Below, piece after piece: positions 49,781-60,900 of a stretch of 64,000 nucleotides of DNA (its first letter is position 1; each line of letters starts with the position of its first letter). Made by a program: the position numbers and the translations under genes. The stretch comes from Poecilobothrus nobilitatus (lineage: Eukaryota > Arthropoda > Insecta > Diptera > Dolichopodidae): NCBI GenBank assembly GCA_947095535.1, contig OX352773.1, forward strand, positions 28,169,398 through 28,233,397. The letters run 5' to 3'. The notes under the pieces are model-generated. The model had not been told where the DNA came from. It worked only from the letters and a program-made list of their open reading frames with translations, and made no database searches.

Positions 49781-49861
49781 TTTAAAATATTTTCATTTAA
49801 TTGAAGGGTGAAATGTGGAATCAAAATATTCAGGATTCATAATACCTTTAAGATGGCTATG
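49781..49861 (+). repeat. 81-bp imperfect direct repeat, copy 1
   Basis: TTTAAAATATTTTCATTTAA through CAGGATTCATAATACCTTTA is repeated at 51,557-51,642. The middle differs (GGGTGAAATGTGGA versus CGAAAGAACAACATCTGC). The similarity stops exactly where the reverse-transcriptase fragment begins. Confidence 0.85.
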
Positions 49862-49869
49862 ATTAACCT

Positions 49870-50475
49870 ACTAGGTTATTTGATGAGATAGACAGGAACG
49901 CAATATCAGAAGAAAAAATTTAACGGAGAAAATTATTAGGATAATCAAAGTAATATATGTATACCAATACAGAAGCCCAAATTTTCCATAAAAATATTCT
50001 AAGTGATCCGAAAAATCAAGAATGGAGTAAAACAAGGTTGTCCGCTATCTCTGCTGTGCAATATAACAATTGACGAAAAAATGAGGAAAACTAACAACAA
50101 CTTATACAGAGGTATAAACTGGCACCTCACACGGAAGATAATTGGATTAGGCCGATGACATTAACCTACTAGTACATTTGCATAAGGAACTGTAAATAAA
50201 AATCAATAAATTAGCAAAATGTACAGCTAAAGTTGGTCTAGAAATAAACATTAATAAAACCAAAATTATGTGAGCGAACACCAACAACACAAGATCAATT
50301 ACAATTGAACATACATTAATCGAGACTGTACCTACAGACATTAATCGAGAAGAAATTTAATTACCTAAGAATTATCATTACCACATAAGGTGGTACAAAA
50401 GAAGACATCGAAAGTAAATTGTCAAAAGCTTCGAGCTTAAAAAAATTATTCGAAAATTATTCAATGATTCTATAG
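49870..50475 (+). pseudogene. Decayed non-LTR retrotransposon reverse transcriptase, palm to thumb
   Basis: Read with frame changes, the plus strand gives in order: LFDEIDRNAI (49,876; family 'AFDxIDRxxLW'), EKIIRIIKVIY, RKIKNGVKQGCPLSLLLCNI (50,009; family 'xxVxNGVRQGCxLSPLLFN'), RGINWHLTRK, ADDINLLVH (50,153; the YADD catalytic box with Y lost by a frame change), AKVGLEININKTKIM (50,225) and GGTKEDIESKLSKASSLKKL (50,391). The order and spacing are those of insect endonuclease/reverse-transcriptase proteins, RTE-like by phrase. At least three frameshifts and several stops make it non-functional. Endonuclease, RT start and C-terminal tail are absent. The minus frame 50,147-50,341 is a shadow. 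Confidence 0.85.
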
Positions 50476-52814
50476 GTTGTTAAAAGGTATTATAAGCGCA
50501 AAATACATTGTTTATGATAACCTGTTGATTTTGATAATTTTTAAATTTCCCACTAAAAATTTATTTTTTGTACTAAATAATGAATTAGAAAAGGTATGAT
50601 ATTTGCATATATGATATAAATGAAGGTAAATTAGTAAAACATACATACATATATAAACTAATATTCCATTTCAATTTGTGTTATCCAGAGACAACCAAAC
50701 TGAATTAAACTAAGTATCATTATTATTATTATTACACTATTATGAAAATATTTTAATTATATTACTCAAATTATAACTCTAGGGATTTAAAAACGACTGT
50801 TCACCTTATATACACAAAAAAATACATATATATATATATCAGATTATAAAAAAGAAATTTAAAAAAAAGAGAAAAAAATACAATTGGATGGTTTGTCAAA
50901 TACTAACTTTATACGAAGTATATTAAAGTATGTATACTTTTAATTGTTACGATTATTTTTTGATTAAAAAAATTAACGAATCAAGTGTTTTAACTATTAT
51001 CATATTTTTATTATTTCAAAAACAAAAAAAAAAAAAAAACAAATGCCAGACAATTTCCATAACGATTAAGACGCACCTCAGTATAAAATGTAGTATTAAA
51101 CAGTAAAAAAAATATATTGATGCTATTTTAAAGCATCAGTTGAATTAAAAAAAATTTTTTTCCTTTATTTTGTTTTAATTTAAAGGTAAAAAAAAAAAAA
51201 AAAATTTAGTGGAATTTAAAAGGTTTAGAAATTTTTAATGATTTTTGTTTACATAAATTCAATATTTTAGAAACCACCACGAATCAAATTAATAAAAGGA
51301 AATTAATGAGATTTTAATGATTCTGTTGAAGACACACCATACTTTTCTTTTTATATCGCAAATAATTATGAATCGCAAAAATGGTAAAAAAAATAAAAAT
51401 ATTGATTTAAAACAGAATGGGGTTTTAATATTAGGTGTTTAAGATCAAACAAAAAAAAAAAACGAGGAAGAAAAATTCTTTTTATGTTGTTCATTTCATA
51501 TGCTACTTATTTTTAATTTTTTTTCTTTAAGGTAAAATCCTGCCTTTTTTTTCACCTTTAAAATATTTTCATTTAATTGAACGAAAGAACAACATCTGCA
51601 ATTAAAATATTCAGGATTCATAATACCTTTAATATGACTATGTATAAGTTTGGGTTACGTTATAAATTTTGCTTATTGATTTTGTTGCATTGTATGACGC
51701 CTCTTGTTATGTTGTAATACTTTCAATTCAACATCATACTGTATATCTGTATGTATGTTTATAAAAAATGATGATTATTTAAAAATTGATGGATTTGTTG
51801 ATGTCGACGAACTTTATACTAAACACAAATCGCAGAAAGAAAATATGAAATAATAATTTAATTTAATTTTTATCTAAAAATTATTTACTAATTAAATTTT
51901 TCCAATACAAATCATTTTATTGGTAACAAAATATATAAGATTTTAATTTTTAACATTACATTTGTTGCATTGTTTTTTTTTTTTGCCCTCTGAAAATATT
52001 TTAAACTATTTTTGGGTAATGGGAAGTGTTGGTACATACATATAATGGTGTTAAATTTCATCTATAGTGTTAAAAAATAAAATAAAAATTGTGTTGTATT
52101 TTGCGAATTCCGTTAGGGTCGCGTGTCTCTTTAAAATGAAATTGAAAAAAAAAAAAAAAGAAATAAATAAATAAATAAATTCTAAACAAAGATTGATGGC
52201 CTTCAGCGACAGTTTATAAAGTTCAATTTCCACATTTAAATTTTTTTTTTTCTGTTTTTTTGTTTTTGTTTTATAGCTTACTTTATTACTTCATTACTAA
52301 CAAGTCAAGTAATTCATTGTTAAAATAATTCACTGTTTTTTATTCACTTTTTGTTTTTTGAGTCATTCAATTTTAGTTTTGTTCAGTTGTCTCGCAATAA
52401 CAAGAGTAAAAAAATTTTAATTTTCCAGATATAAGCTTTGACAAAAAAAAAAAAAAAAACAAAACCAGACCAAGTTTTAAAATTAAATAAAAATTTGTAT
52501 AAGAAATAGAACAAAAAAAAAAAAAAAAGAAAAGAAAATAACATGGCCTTTATCATATCCAGAAAAATGAAAATAATTTGTTAATTTAAGATAAATTTAT
52601 TAAATCTGAACTATATTCGTATACACATGTGTATGCATTTATATTTTATTAATGTATATACATATATACAGAGTGTCTCAAGAATAAAAAATACAAAATA
52701 AATATTTCTTTTACTTTAATATGTCTTTTTAATATTACGTTTGCAATACTACATACATGTATGATTTCTTTTATTCTGCTTTTTAGCAAATTTCCAAAAA
52801 AATTTTGAAAAATT
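50476..52814. other. AT-rich stretch with the second copy of the 81-bp repeat
   Basis: No gene. Holds the repeat at 51,557-51,642 and a microsatellite (AAAT)5 at 52,161-52,180. 51,640-51,830 and 52,020-52,140 are slightly less AT-rich without a readable motif. Confidence 0.5.
51557..51642 (+). repeat. 81-bp imperfect direct repeat, copy 2
   Basis: Matches 49,781-49,861 at both ends (about 24 and 40 identical or near-identical bases) around a diverged centre. Flanks on both sides differ from copy 1. Confidence 0.85.
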
Positions 52815-54206
52815 ATTAGTTTCACTCTGTCCGTCCATCTGTTTACAAAAGTTCTACACCGTTAAAGATAGAGAAAAAAAATTGTAACCATGGGTAGGTC
52901 TCATAAAAAAAATAATTTTGTAGGACAACTTTTTCATGTAGCCTCAGCCATTACGGAGCCACAGCCCCTCAAACTTTGAAGAAGCCCTATTTTTAAATGC
53001 ATATATCTTATGTTCTGCTTATGATTTTTTTAATCTGAAAACGTCCTTCGACAGGTATTTTTTTTTACTTTGTAAATTATTAATCAAAATTATACAATTT
53101 TTTTTAAATTTAGTATTTAAATTAACCGTTATGTGAAAACCAAATTTTGCATGAATTTTCTACTTTCATAACTCCGGGACGCTTTTAGATAGAGGCTTGA
53201 AATTTTGAGGCAAAAATTGAAAATTTGCTATTTTTAAACACCTGTAACTTAGGAACCTGTACACATTTTACTTCTGCAAGATATAAAAATTAAAGCTACA
53301 GTAATATATTTTTACGTGTGTTAAAGGTTTATTTTAGTTGTAAAGGGTTCCAAAGTTGCAGCTCTTCAAAATTGCGAAAAAGCCCCATTTTCAGATGTAT
53401 ATATCTCAGGCTCTACGTAATAGTTTTGCAATATAAAACTGCCAGAAGATTGAAAATTTTATTATCTACATAAAACAATATTAAAATTATGCAATATATT
53501 GTAATTTACTATTTAAATTTACTGTTATGTGAAAACCACATTTTTCATGAAATGTTTTTTTTTATAACTCCGGTACGCCTTTAGATAGGAACCTGAAATT
53601 TTGAGGCAAGAAAGAACTTTTAGAATTAGTATAAGTTTCCTCAGAAAATTTTTTGGTAGCACCCCCTCTTTAAGAGAGTTATTACGCCTCAAAAATTGAA
53701 AATTTGTTATTTTTAGACACCTGTAACTTAGGCACCTGTAAAAATTTTTCTTCGGCAAGACATGAAAATTAAAGGTTCTATAATATATTTTTACGTGTGT
53801 TAACGGCTTTTAATAGTTATATATGATTCTGGACTTACGGCCCCTCAAAATTTCAAAAATGTCCTATTTTCACGTTTTTTCTTATTACAAAAAATTTCTT
53901 AAATTTTAAAATTTTTGTGCAAGTCACAATATTCTAAACAGATTGTATTGTGTTTTGGAAATGTGCGCTTTTAAAAACCATTGGTTTACATTTTCGTTTT
54001 CAAGTTACATGCTAGTAACTTCTGTAAAATTTGGTTATGCTAGAATAGTAAGTTCAGATAGTTTATTTATATTGGAACACAATTAAGCTACTAGGCATCT
54101 AAAATTTTGTAAAAGATGATCAAGTTTTATGGAAACAGCATATATTATGTTTATATACGGACATCCCAGAGTTGACACTGTCTACTCTATTGCTTATTTC
54201 CTCGTT
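52815..54206 (+). repeat. Family 1 repeat, most complete copy
   Basis: The left end is AATTATTAGTTTCACTCTGTCCGTCC. Then come a diverged first unit (to about 53,308), a full unit (53,309-53,787) and a partial third, and the right end with GATGATCAAGTTTTATGGAA (54,115) and CCCAGAGTTGACACTGTCTA (54,165-54,184). The middle unit is nearly identical to 1-480. The first unit lacks a ~60-bp segment (around the GAACTTTTAGAATTAG phrase) present in the others. The minus frame at 53,525-53,758 is a repeat artefact. No transposase. Confidence 0.9.
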
Positions 54207-57200
54207 TAAGATATTTTTTAATTGCCTAATTAAAGAAATTTTCTCGTCAAATTTTTTGTATGAATACGGTATCTTGTTTTTATCAACTATGTTAATATTG
54301 GATTTTCTTGTCTGTTGAGAAAAAGAAAAAAAGGAATTGAGGACGTACTACTACTTTACTTTCAATTTTAAGGAAAATTCCCAATACATTTTTAAGACAC
54401 CCACTATATATATTAATATATATATAATATTTATATAGTATATACATAGTATATTATATATATGTAAACATACTGAAGTACAAATGCATATGTATTTATA
54501 ATATATATACATATATTATTCAAGAAAAGCCGATTTTTAGATGAATTTTTTCATTGATTTCCACGAATTTTATGAGCAGCTCTTTTTAAATTAGTTTAAA
54601 TTAATAACGAGTTTAACAGTGATAAAATGATAATCATTTTGATTATTATTTTATAGTTAGAAAAGATGACTATACAATGATGATGATAGTGATGGCGTCA
54701 AATTACAAAAACATTAAAAAAATAAACGGTGCCTTTAATTATCATCTATTTAAATTGTTTTTAATTACATTAAATATATGCCAACTGGTTATAATCATTG
54801 GGGCTATTGTTGTTAATTTTTGTTGTTGTTATAATTATTATTGTCCAGCTCTTTATTAGCATTTATTTCATAATCCAGAAATAGTTTTTAAATATATGTA
54901 CATATACGTTTTAAACATATGTTTATACATATTATGTATATTGTAGATATAATTTTGGTTATTCAATTCTCTCTTGTTGAAAAATTCAGTTTCAATTTCT
55001 ATAGAAAAAAAATAAAAACAAAAACAATAAAAATATCAACAATAATAACATTAGTAACTTTTTTTTTTTTTTCATTGGATCGGTCGTGTGAGCCACAAGT
55101 GTTGAAAAAACTATTAAAGTTACAAATATATAACAGTTTATGAATTCAGTTGATGTTGTTATTGTTTTTGTTATGTATTTAAATTATTATGTTGATAGTA
55201 GATCAGAATTTTTAATTGTTTTTTGTTGTTGTTGTTATTGTAGTTTTTCTTTTCATATCATATTCAAAAAATAGCGCTAGTACTTTTTGTTAATGTTAAT
55301 ATCAAATAAATGGGGGCGTTTACGTTCCCTTTTTTATTTTTTATACTATTCTTTTTTTTGTTATTTTATTGTCGATGTTTTGTTATTGTGACACCAACGT
55401 AAATAGATCTAGTTTTTTGTTTTTAAATGAAGTTTAAAATAAAGTATAGAAAAACACCTACAATTGATTATATTTTTGACCACCTTTCTAATTTCGTTTT
55501 GTTGCTAAAAAAGGTAGCGATAAATATTAAACAAAAGCAACATTTTAAGAGATTACCGTTCTTAATTTTGAAAGTATTTGTAATATTAAAACGTTTTTTA
55601 TTTTATTTTTTTTATTAATTGAGTGAACCCGATTAATTGTTGAATATGTAGTTTTAAACGATTTCGGAATTTTTAGTTGATTTTATAGTTTAAAAACCCT
55701 TAATTGACACCTTAAATAAAGCATATGGAATTAAAATTGTATTGCAACAAATTCATGATGATAGAAATAATTTTATCTCATTTTTTTTTTGTTTTTGTTT
55801 TTTCTGTACTAAGCAAATTGAAGTATAAATTTACATTTTTTGGTTATGTTGCCACAATAAAACCTAGGCTTATGAGTATTTTACCATTTAGTAGAAAATA
55901 AAAATATGTAGGTACTTATATGTTGGTACAAAATAATATACATAACATTGGTGATTTTGATGGGTTTTAAAATTGCACAGGGACAAAATATTCAGTTTAA
56001 TAGATAGGAAAATTGGGTATGAATTAATTCGAATTTCATTACGAATTTTTTGAATATAAAAAGCTTATGATTATCATAAAAACTGTTCTTAAAGAATATA
56101 CCTATGAACATTAATTAAATTTCAATGAATATGAGCTTATAATTCAATTTATTTTAATGCTATGGTATTGCGTTAATTTTTCAAATATTTCATACTGATT
56201 TTTAATTCATTAAAATAATAAATTTAGGTTTAATTGCGATTGGAATCCGATTAAGAAAATTTTTTCAATAAAAACAAGTGATCAAATTTAATAAAATAAA
56301 ATTTTGTATAATTTATTTTTAAAATTTCATTTCTCGTTAAATTAGAAAAAAAAAAACAATACATATTGAATTTATATTAAGACTACCTTGAAAAAGAATT
56401 TTATTTTTCGGATTCTTATTCGTCAGATCATCTACTCATTAATCGCCGGATCAAAGAGACGATAATATGATTCCACCACATAATCAATCTATGTTATGGT
56501 TAGCCGCTAATTAATCATATTTATTTTAGTACTTTGGTTAGAAAAAGAACTTTTTTCGTAAACATTTTATATTTTATTCAATAAAAATACCTACCCATCA
56601 TCTGGTCATCTTAGTCGTATGAATTTTATCGATGAAAATATCGATGATACGATATAATTGAATTACATCTTTCCTTTCGTAGACATTTGAACCGATTTTC
56701 AATGTTAGTACCTATTACAAAATTAGAAAGTCAATTGGAAAATAGCAGAATCGGATAGGCGGCAAAGTTTTGCAAAGTGACACTGGACAATGAATGCAAA
56801 ACGTGTAGGTAATTGAAAGTATGTATTTCATTCAAACTTTAACATTTATATCTTTTTGTTGATACTGGGAACAACATCAAAAATTGAAAGTGTTTAGCAT
56901 TTAGATTTTAACTAAATTTATATATGTATGTAATGTATGTATGTACATAAATATATTTCCTTATTATCGATTAGATCTTAAGAAGAAAACATAAGAAATA
57001 AAAAATACGTAGGCATTCGCTATATAATATAAATCAGGTGATTAAATTGGTGGCGGGTGATAAATTGTTGGCGTCATTTAAACTTAATGTTTTCTAGTTC
57101 ACAAAACACACACAAAAAAAAAAAAAGATTTATTAATTCCAACCACAAAAAAAAAAATAAAATGAAAACTGATGAATATTTAATTTTAACAAATTTATTA

Positions 57201-57491
57201 ATTCCAAAAATTCGCTCTATCTATGTACGAGTATCTTTGTTACAAATCATAAATCGTTTTTTTATTTTTTTAACATTTGACTTTTTAAATAAAGTTTCCT
57301 AGAAATTGTACTGGTTATATATGTAAATGCAAGTATATGTATATACTTAAATTCAGCACAAGCATCACTAATAGAAACAACACTAATAACAATTACAGCA
57401 ACTATAATAATAATGACAATTTCAATTGCAAAAGTAAAAATTGAAAAAAAAGCAAATATTATGTAGTAGTCATATTATAATCTTTTCTTAC
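54207..57491. other. AT-rich stretch; less AT-rich, possibly regulatory patches at 56.4-56.8 kb
   Basis: 54,400-54,520 is AT-type simple sequence. 56,400-56,520 and 56,600-56,830 are clearly GC-richer. They contain TAATTA-like words (GCTAATTAATCATATTTATT, 56,507-56,526) and clustered ATCGAT words (56,627, 56,639). This is compatible with conserved intronic regulatory DNA near exon B, but nothing proves it. Confidence 0.35.
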
Positions 57492-57591
57492 CTACAAAGA
57501 TAATGCGAGACTACTGTTAGACGCCACGCGAATCGTTTAACAATATTGTCGCCGTCTATGAAATTTTTCAATTCACCTCTTGTTGGATTCT
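57492..57591 (-). CDS. Candidate exon B of an unidentified host gene
   Basis: The minus-strand acceptor TTTTTTTTCATAG (AG at 57,592-57,593) is followed by a 100-nt segment ending AG next to a consensus donor GTAAGA (57,491 downwards). It reads two bases AG, 32 codons, and two bases AG: NPTRGELKNFIDGDNIVKRF, then AWRLTVVSHYLC. The composition is near 45% GC in a ~20% GC setting, and all three plus-strand frames have stops. Phase 1 at its start joins exon A (63,146) as GAG, and phase 2 at its end joins exon C (36,312) as AGA. I do not recognise the protein. Of the three exon candidates this has the best borders. Confidence 0.6.
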
Positions 57592-57894
57592 CTATGAAAA
57601 AAAAACAAAAAACCAACAATAAAATTAAAAAATGTAAAAACAAATGTTAACTAGGTACTATATTTTTTTTTTTAACGAACAGTACATAGTTAACCTGTAT
57701 GAAGGAGAACCAAAAAAAAAGAAAAAATAAGAAATTTTTTTTTATGTTGTGCCAACATTTATTTCTAAACATAATTCATTTCTTGGCGCTTTCTTTACAT
57801 AACGTTTACATGCACCTACTTTGGTTGAATGTTAATAGGAGCATGAAAAAGACAAAAAATATTTAAAAAAAAAAAATAAAAGCAACATTTAACG
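57592..57894. other. AT-rich stretch, no gene seen
   Basis: Between exon B and the open frames described next. 57,750-57,850 has minus-strand scraps in several frames that may continue that decayed region. Confidence 0.4.
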
Positions 57895-58440
57895 TTTTGC
57901 CACGCGTTTGGCTAAAATTTTTTTTAGAACCTGAAGAAGAGATATAAATTCATCTGATGGCAACATTAATCTAGATTTGTTTTGTTTGCTATATTGTGCG
58001 CTACCATAATAGTAAATATCGCGCTGATGAATGACAATTGCTTATTTTTTTTTTTATATTTTTATTATTTTGCTTCTCCAAATGTTTAGATACCTCATGT
58101 ATGAAATCGTAATTTGTTAAAGTGATTCTCAAATTGTGATTATAATTCTTATAATATTTATTTATTTATTTATTTTGGGTCCAACACCACTTAATAATGT
58201 GAAGAGAAAATAAATGAACCTTCTATTTCAGGTGTAATTTGGCGGTATAAGGTATTAAATAATTATTATATTATTCATTTTGTTTAGAAAACTAAAAAGG
58301 ACACTAAAATTAAATTAATAAGAAAAACTTTAAACTTTGTAAATGAAAAGATTGTAACGTTTCGCAACACAATTTTAATAATATTCTTTCCAATATAAAT
58401 TTATTATTTTTTATTTTGTATTTTATTTTGACTTTTTGCT
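57895..58440 (-). pseudogene. Possible decayed coding region, several broken frames
   Basis: Minus-strand segments in order: YRQITPEIEGSFIFSSHY (about 58,246-58,190), NHNLRITLTNYDFIHEVSKH (about 58,143-58,084) and, after an A-rich tract where the frame shifts, VIHQRDIYYYGSAQYSKQNK, then SRLMLPSDEFISLLQVLKKI and a basic end KRVAKR with stop at about 57,895. The last two segments share the pattern R-x2-L-x3-x-FI...L-x-K, possibly an internal duplication. 'VxIH..D.YYYG...K...L...EF..LL' faintly recalls PC4-like single-strand DNA-binding domains. It lies in the proposed intron between exons A and B and is broken, so transposon or captured-gene debris is likely. Composition alone could explain part of it. 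Confidence 0.3.
58155..58176. repeat. (TTTA)n microsatellite
   Basis: About five TTTA copies, in the middle of the decayed coding region. Confidence 0.9.
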
Positions 58441-58569
58441 TTAGAGATTTGTGACTATTTTCTGTGGTTTTGTTGTGGCTTTTCCTTTGGCTGTAGGTTT
58501 AACTTTTTCATAGCAATAATTAGATGGAAAAATATCTCTTATTTGCAATAGCTTATCAATTAATGTCAT
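58441..58569 (-). CDS. Small ORF, 42 aa, basic C-terminal half
   Basis: ATG at 58,569 in an AAAATG context runs to TAA at 58,441. It begins MTLIDKLLQIRDIFPSNY and continues KVKPTAKGKATTKPQKIV, a lysine/threonine/proline-rich tail like a nuclear-localisation or nucleic-acid-binding segment. It is the only short frame here with such a composition and start. It sits directly upstream, on the same strand, of the broken frames at 57.9-58.25 kb, so it may be their first part (an ORF of the same decayed element) or an alternative exon. No family recognised. Confidence 0.3.
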   Translation of the reverse strand: MTLIDKLLQIRDIFPSNYCYEKVKPTAKGKATTKPQKIVTNL

Positions 58570-58975
58570 TTTGTTTTATTCAAATTTTAATCAAATAAAT
58601 CATTTTGATTTATTTCTATCAATCTATATTAATACGCATTCAACGTTATACTTTGTTTCCCAATTCATGATATAATACCATCAATTTAATTGAAACTTGT
58701 GACTGTGAGATGTTCAAATTAGTTTTAAGTTTCTTAAATAAATAAAGTTTTCCCAACTTTTATTTTTATAAAAATTTTATTTTACAATAAGATTGTTTGT
58801 GAAGTTTATGGTATTCACAATAGTACCAATAGTTTAAAATTCAACAACATTAAATGATAGGTGATGCTGTTAAATTTTTTCTAAATAAAGAAAAATAAAA
58901 ATAAATGTACATAGTATATAAAATATTATTTGAGAGCAAATATAATATATAAGAATATTTAAAATATAAAATAAA

Positions 58976-59194
58976 TTCATTATGTGCAGTGCGTAAGTCA
59001 CCGGTCTTTCAGACGAAAGGTCTCGGGTTCAAACCCCGGTCAGCTCAAAAATAATATATAAAATATAATAAAATAATGTTAACAAAATATTAAATATAAT
59101 TATTATTGAATACTTGTTGATGGCGCACATGCTAAAGGTAAAAGAGCCTAAAAATATCGCAGATATCAGATATAATAAAAAAAAAAAAGTCATT
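58976..59194 (+). mobile_element. tRNA-headed SINE, family A
   Basis: The head begins ATGTGCAGTGCGTAAGTCAC and has CTTTCAGACGAAAG (stem-loop) and a perfect B box GGTTCAAACCC (59,026-59,036). The tail contains AATAATATATAAAATATAAT and CACATGCTAAAGG (59,126-59,138) and ends in 12 A (to 59,188). It is near-identical in the head and tail core to the inverted copy at 31,784-32,013. A short imperfect duplication (TTCATT at 58,976 and GTCATT at 59,189) may be its target site. The minus frame 59,029-59,226 is a shadow. Confidence 0.8.
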
Positions 59195-60149
59195 TTGAGA
59201 CTCACTGCATTGATATTACTACACAATTTTAATAAACATTTTTATTTAATGTTTTTAAAATTCCAATAAAAAACTTAGAGAAAACCGGAAATTGAGAACT
59301 CAATTGTTACTTCAATTAATCATTAAAGGTTTATTTTTAAAAGTATCAGGTGCAACACAAATTGCAACGATATTCAGTATATTTTTTTTATTTTATTTCT
59401 ATTAAAACTTTTTAAACTTAAGCAAAATAAATGGTGCGTTTTTTTTATTTGAAATAAGATTTAAAAATTGTACTTGTTAAAAAAAAAATATTTTTATGAT
59501 TAATTCATTGTGGAATTTTTTTTTTTTTTGTATACTTTCCAAGAAAACTGATCATTTCTCAAATTAATGTCTTAAAAAGATCGTTTAATTTTTTTTTTTC
59601 AATTGAATTCCTTCTTTTTTTATTATTATTATTATTATTTAGTAGTTTTATGTCTATTAAAAATTACTTCTGATTAACTTTTTCATTTTTTCGTCGAATA
59701 TTGATTAGATTTTCTTTCCTTATAATAAAAAGAAAGCAGTTTTTAAATTTCAATAAGTTAGCACTCTTTAATTACTTGATTTTAACTTCAAAAAAAAAAA
59801 ACAATACTAATCAAAATAAAAAGGTAAATATGTATTTCAAATATAAAAAAAAATAATTCACAAAACAAAGAAAAAAAAACAGAATAAAAACTAAAGGTTT
59901 TTCAAGGCGTACATTTTCCAGAAGAAAATAAAAACGGTTTAGAATATTGTGACAACAGAATTTGTGAATTTTCTTAGAATTTAAGATAAAATTCTGAAAA
60001 TGTTTTCAATTTTAAGAAAATTGTATAAAAAGTGTTAACACAATATGTAAAATTATGATATTGAATATTTAATTTTGACGTTTCAAATATTTTGTGTATA
60101 AGTGTCAAACAATAGCAAATTCCATATTTTTTCTATTAGCTTTTAAACA
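59195..60149. other. AT-rich stretch, no gene seen
   Basis: No gene or element recognised. TTA repeats at 59,620-59,640. Confidence 0.6.
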
Positions 60150-60552
60150 GAACGAGGTACAAAAACATTTCTTGAAGTTACTAAGTTCTAAAAGATCGTT
60201 TTTTCTCTTATAAATTTCAAGGTGCCGGAGATATGAAGGAACCAAAATCTTATAAAATTTATTTTTATATAATGGTAAACTGTTGTAAATTGTATAATTT
60301 ATTTATAATTCATGTTTTAAGATAAGATTTATTATAAATATAACCTAAGATATATTAATACACATTAGAAAAAATTGCGTTTTTCAATTTCGAGGGATTA
60401 TAGCTTCGTGGGGCTAGATAAAAAATTTGTTCTACAAGAATAAGTTTTTTAAGAGACCTAATGGTAAAATTTTCATTGTTCTATCTTAAACCGTGTATAG
60501 AAGTTTCGTAAACATTTGGATGAATGGACGGACAAAGTAAGACTAAGAAGAA
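60150..60552 (-). repeat. Family 1 repeat, inverted diverged copy
   Basis: On the minus strand: CTTACTTTGTCCGTCCATTC, GTTTACGAAACTTCTATACACGG, GAACAAATTTTTTATCTAGCC and TTCATATCTCCGGCACC follow one another as the corresponding phrases do at 52,820-53,170. Only about one unit is present. It ends some 350 bp before the DNA transposon. Confidence 0.7.
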
Positions 60553-60900
60553 AATTTTTCAAAATTATTTTTTGTGCTAAAAACGATATAATATCTATTT
60601 ATATACTATCCAAGTTAATATGCATAAGTTTTTATAATACTATACTTAATTTTTCTCTAATTTTTTACGGCATGTTTAAATATTCGATATGATTACACAT
60701 GATAAAAGTTTTAGCAAATTTCAAGTTCAGACTGTGAAATAATTAGTTCCTTATTCTTCGTGCATTCATAAGAGAGATGGTAATTTTCTCACTGAATTAG
60801 AGTGATAAAAGTTATACACTATCTTATTATGAAGTTAGATTTCTTCAAGGAGAAATTTCTTAAACAATGATTAACATTATAGAATTTCAAACATAATGAT

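Noticed and set aside
54677..55143. Plus-strand frames of 60 and 74 codons with hydrophobic runs
   Set aside because: Composition matches random T-rich sequence; no splice sites or recognisable domain.
56683..56808. Plus-strand exon-like 126-nt segment with a strong acceptor (ATCTTTCCTTTCGTAG) and donor (AG/GTAATT)
   Set aside because: Each of the three frames contains a stop before the end, so it cannot be a normal internal coding exon; a non-coding exon or chance remains possible.
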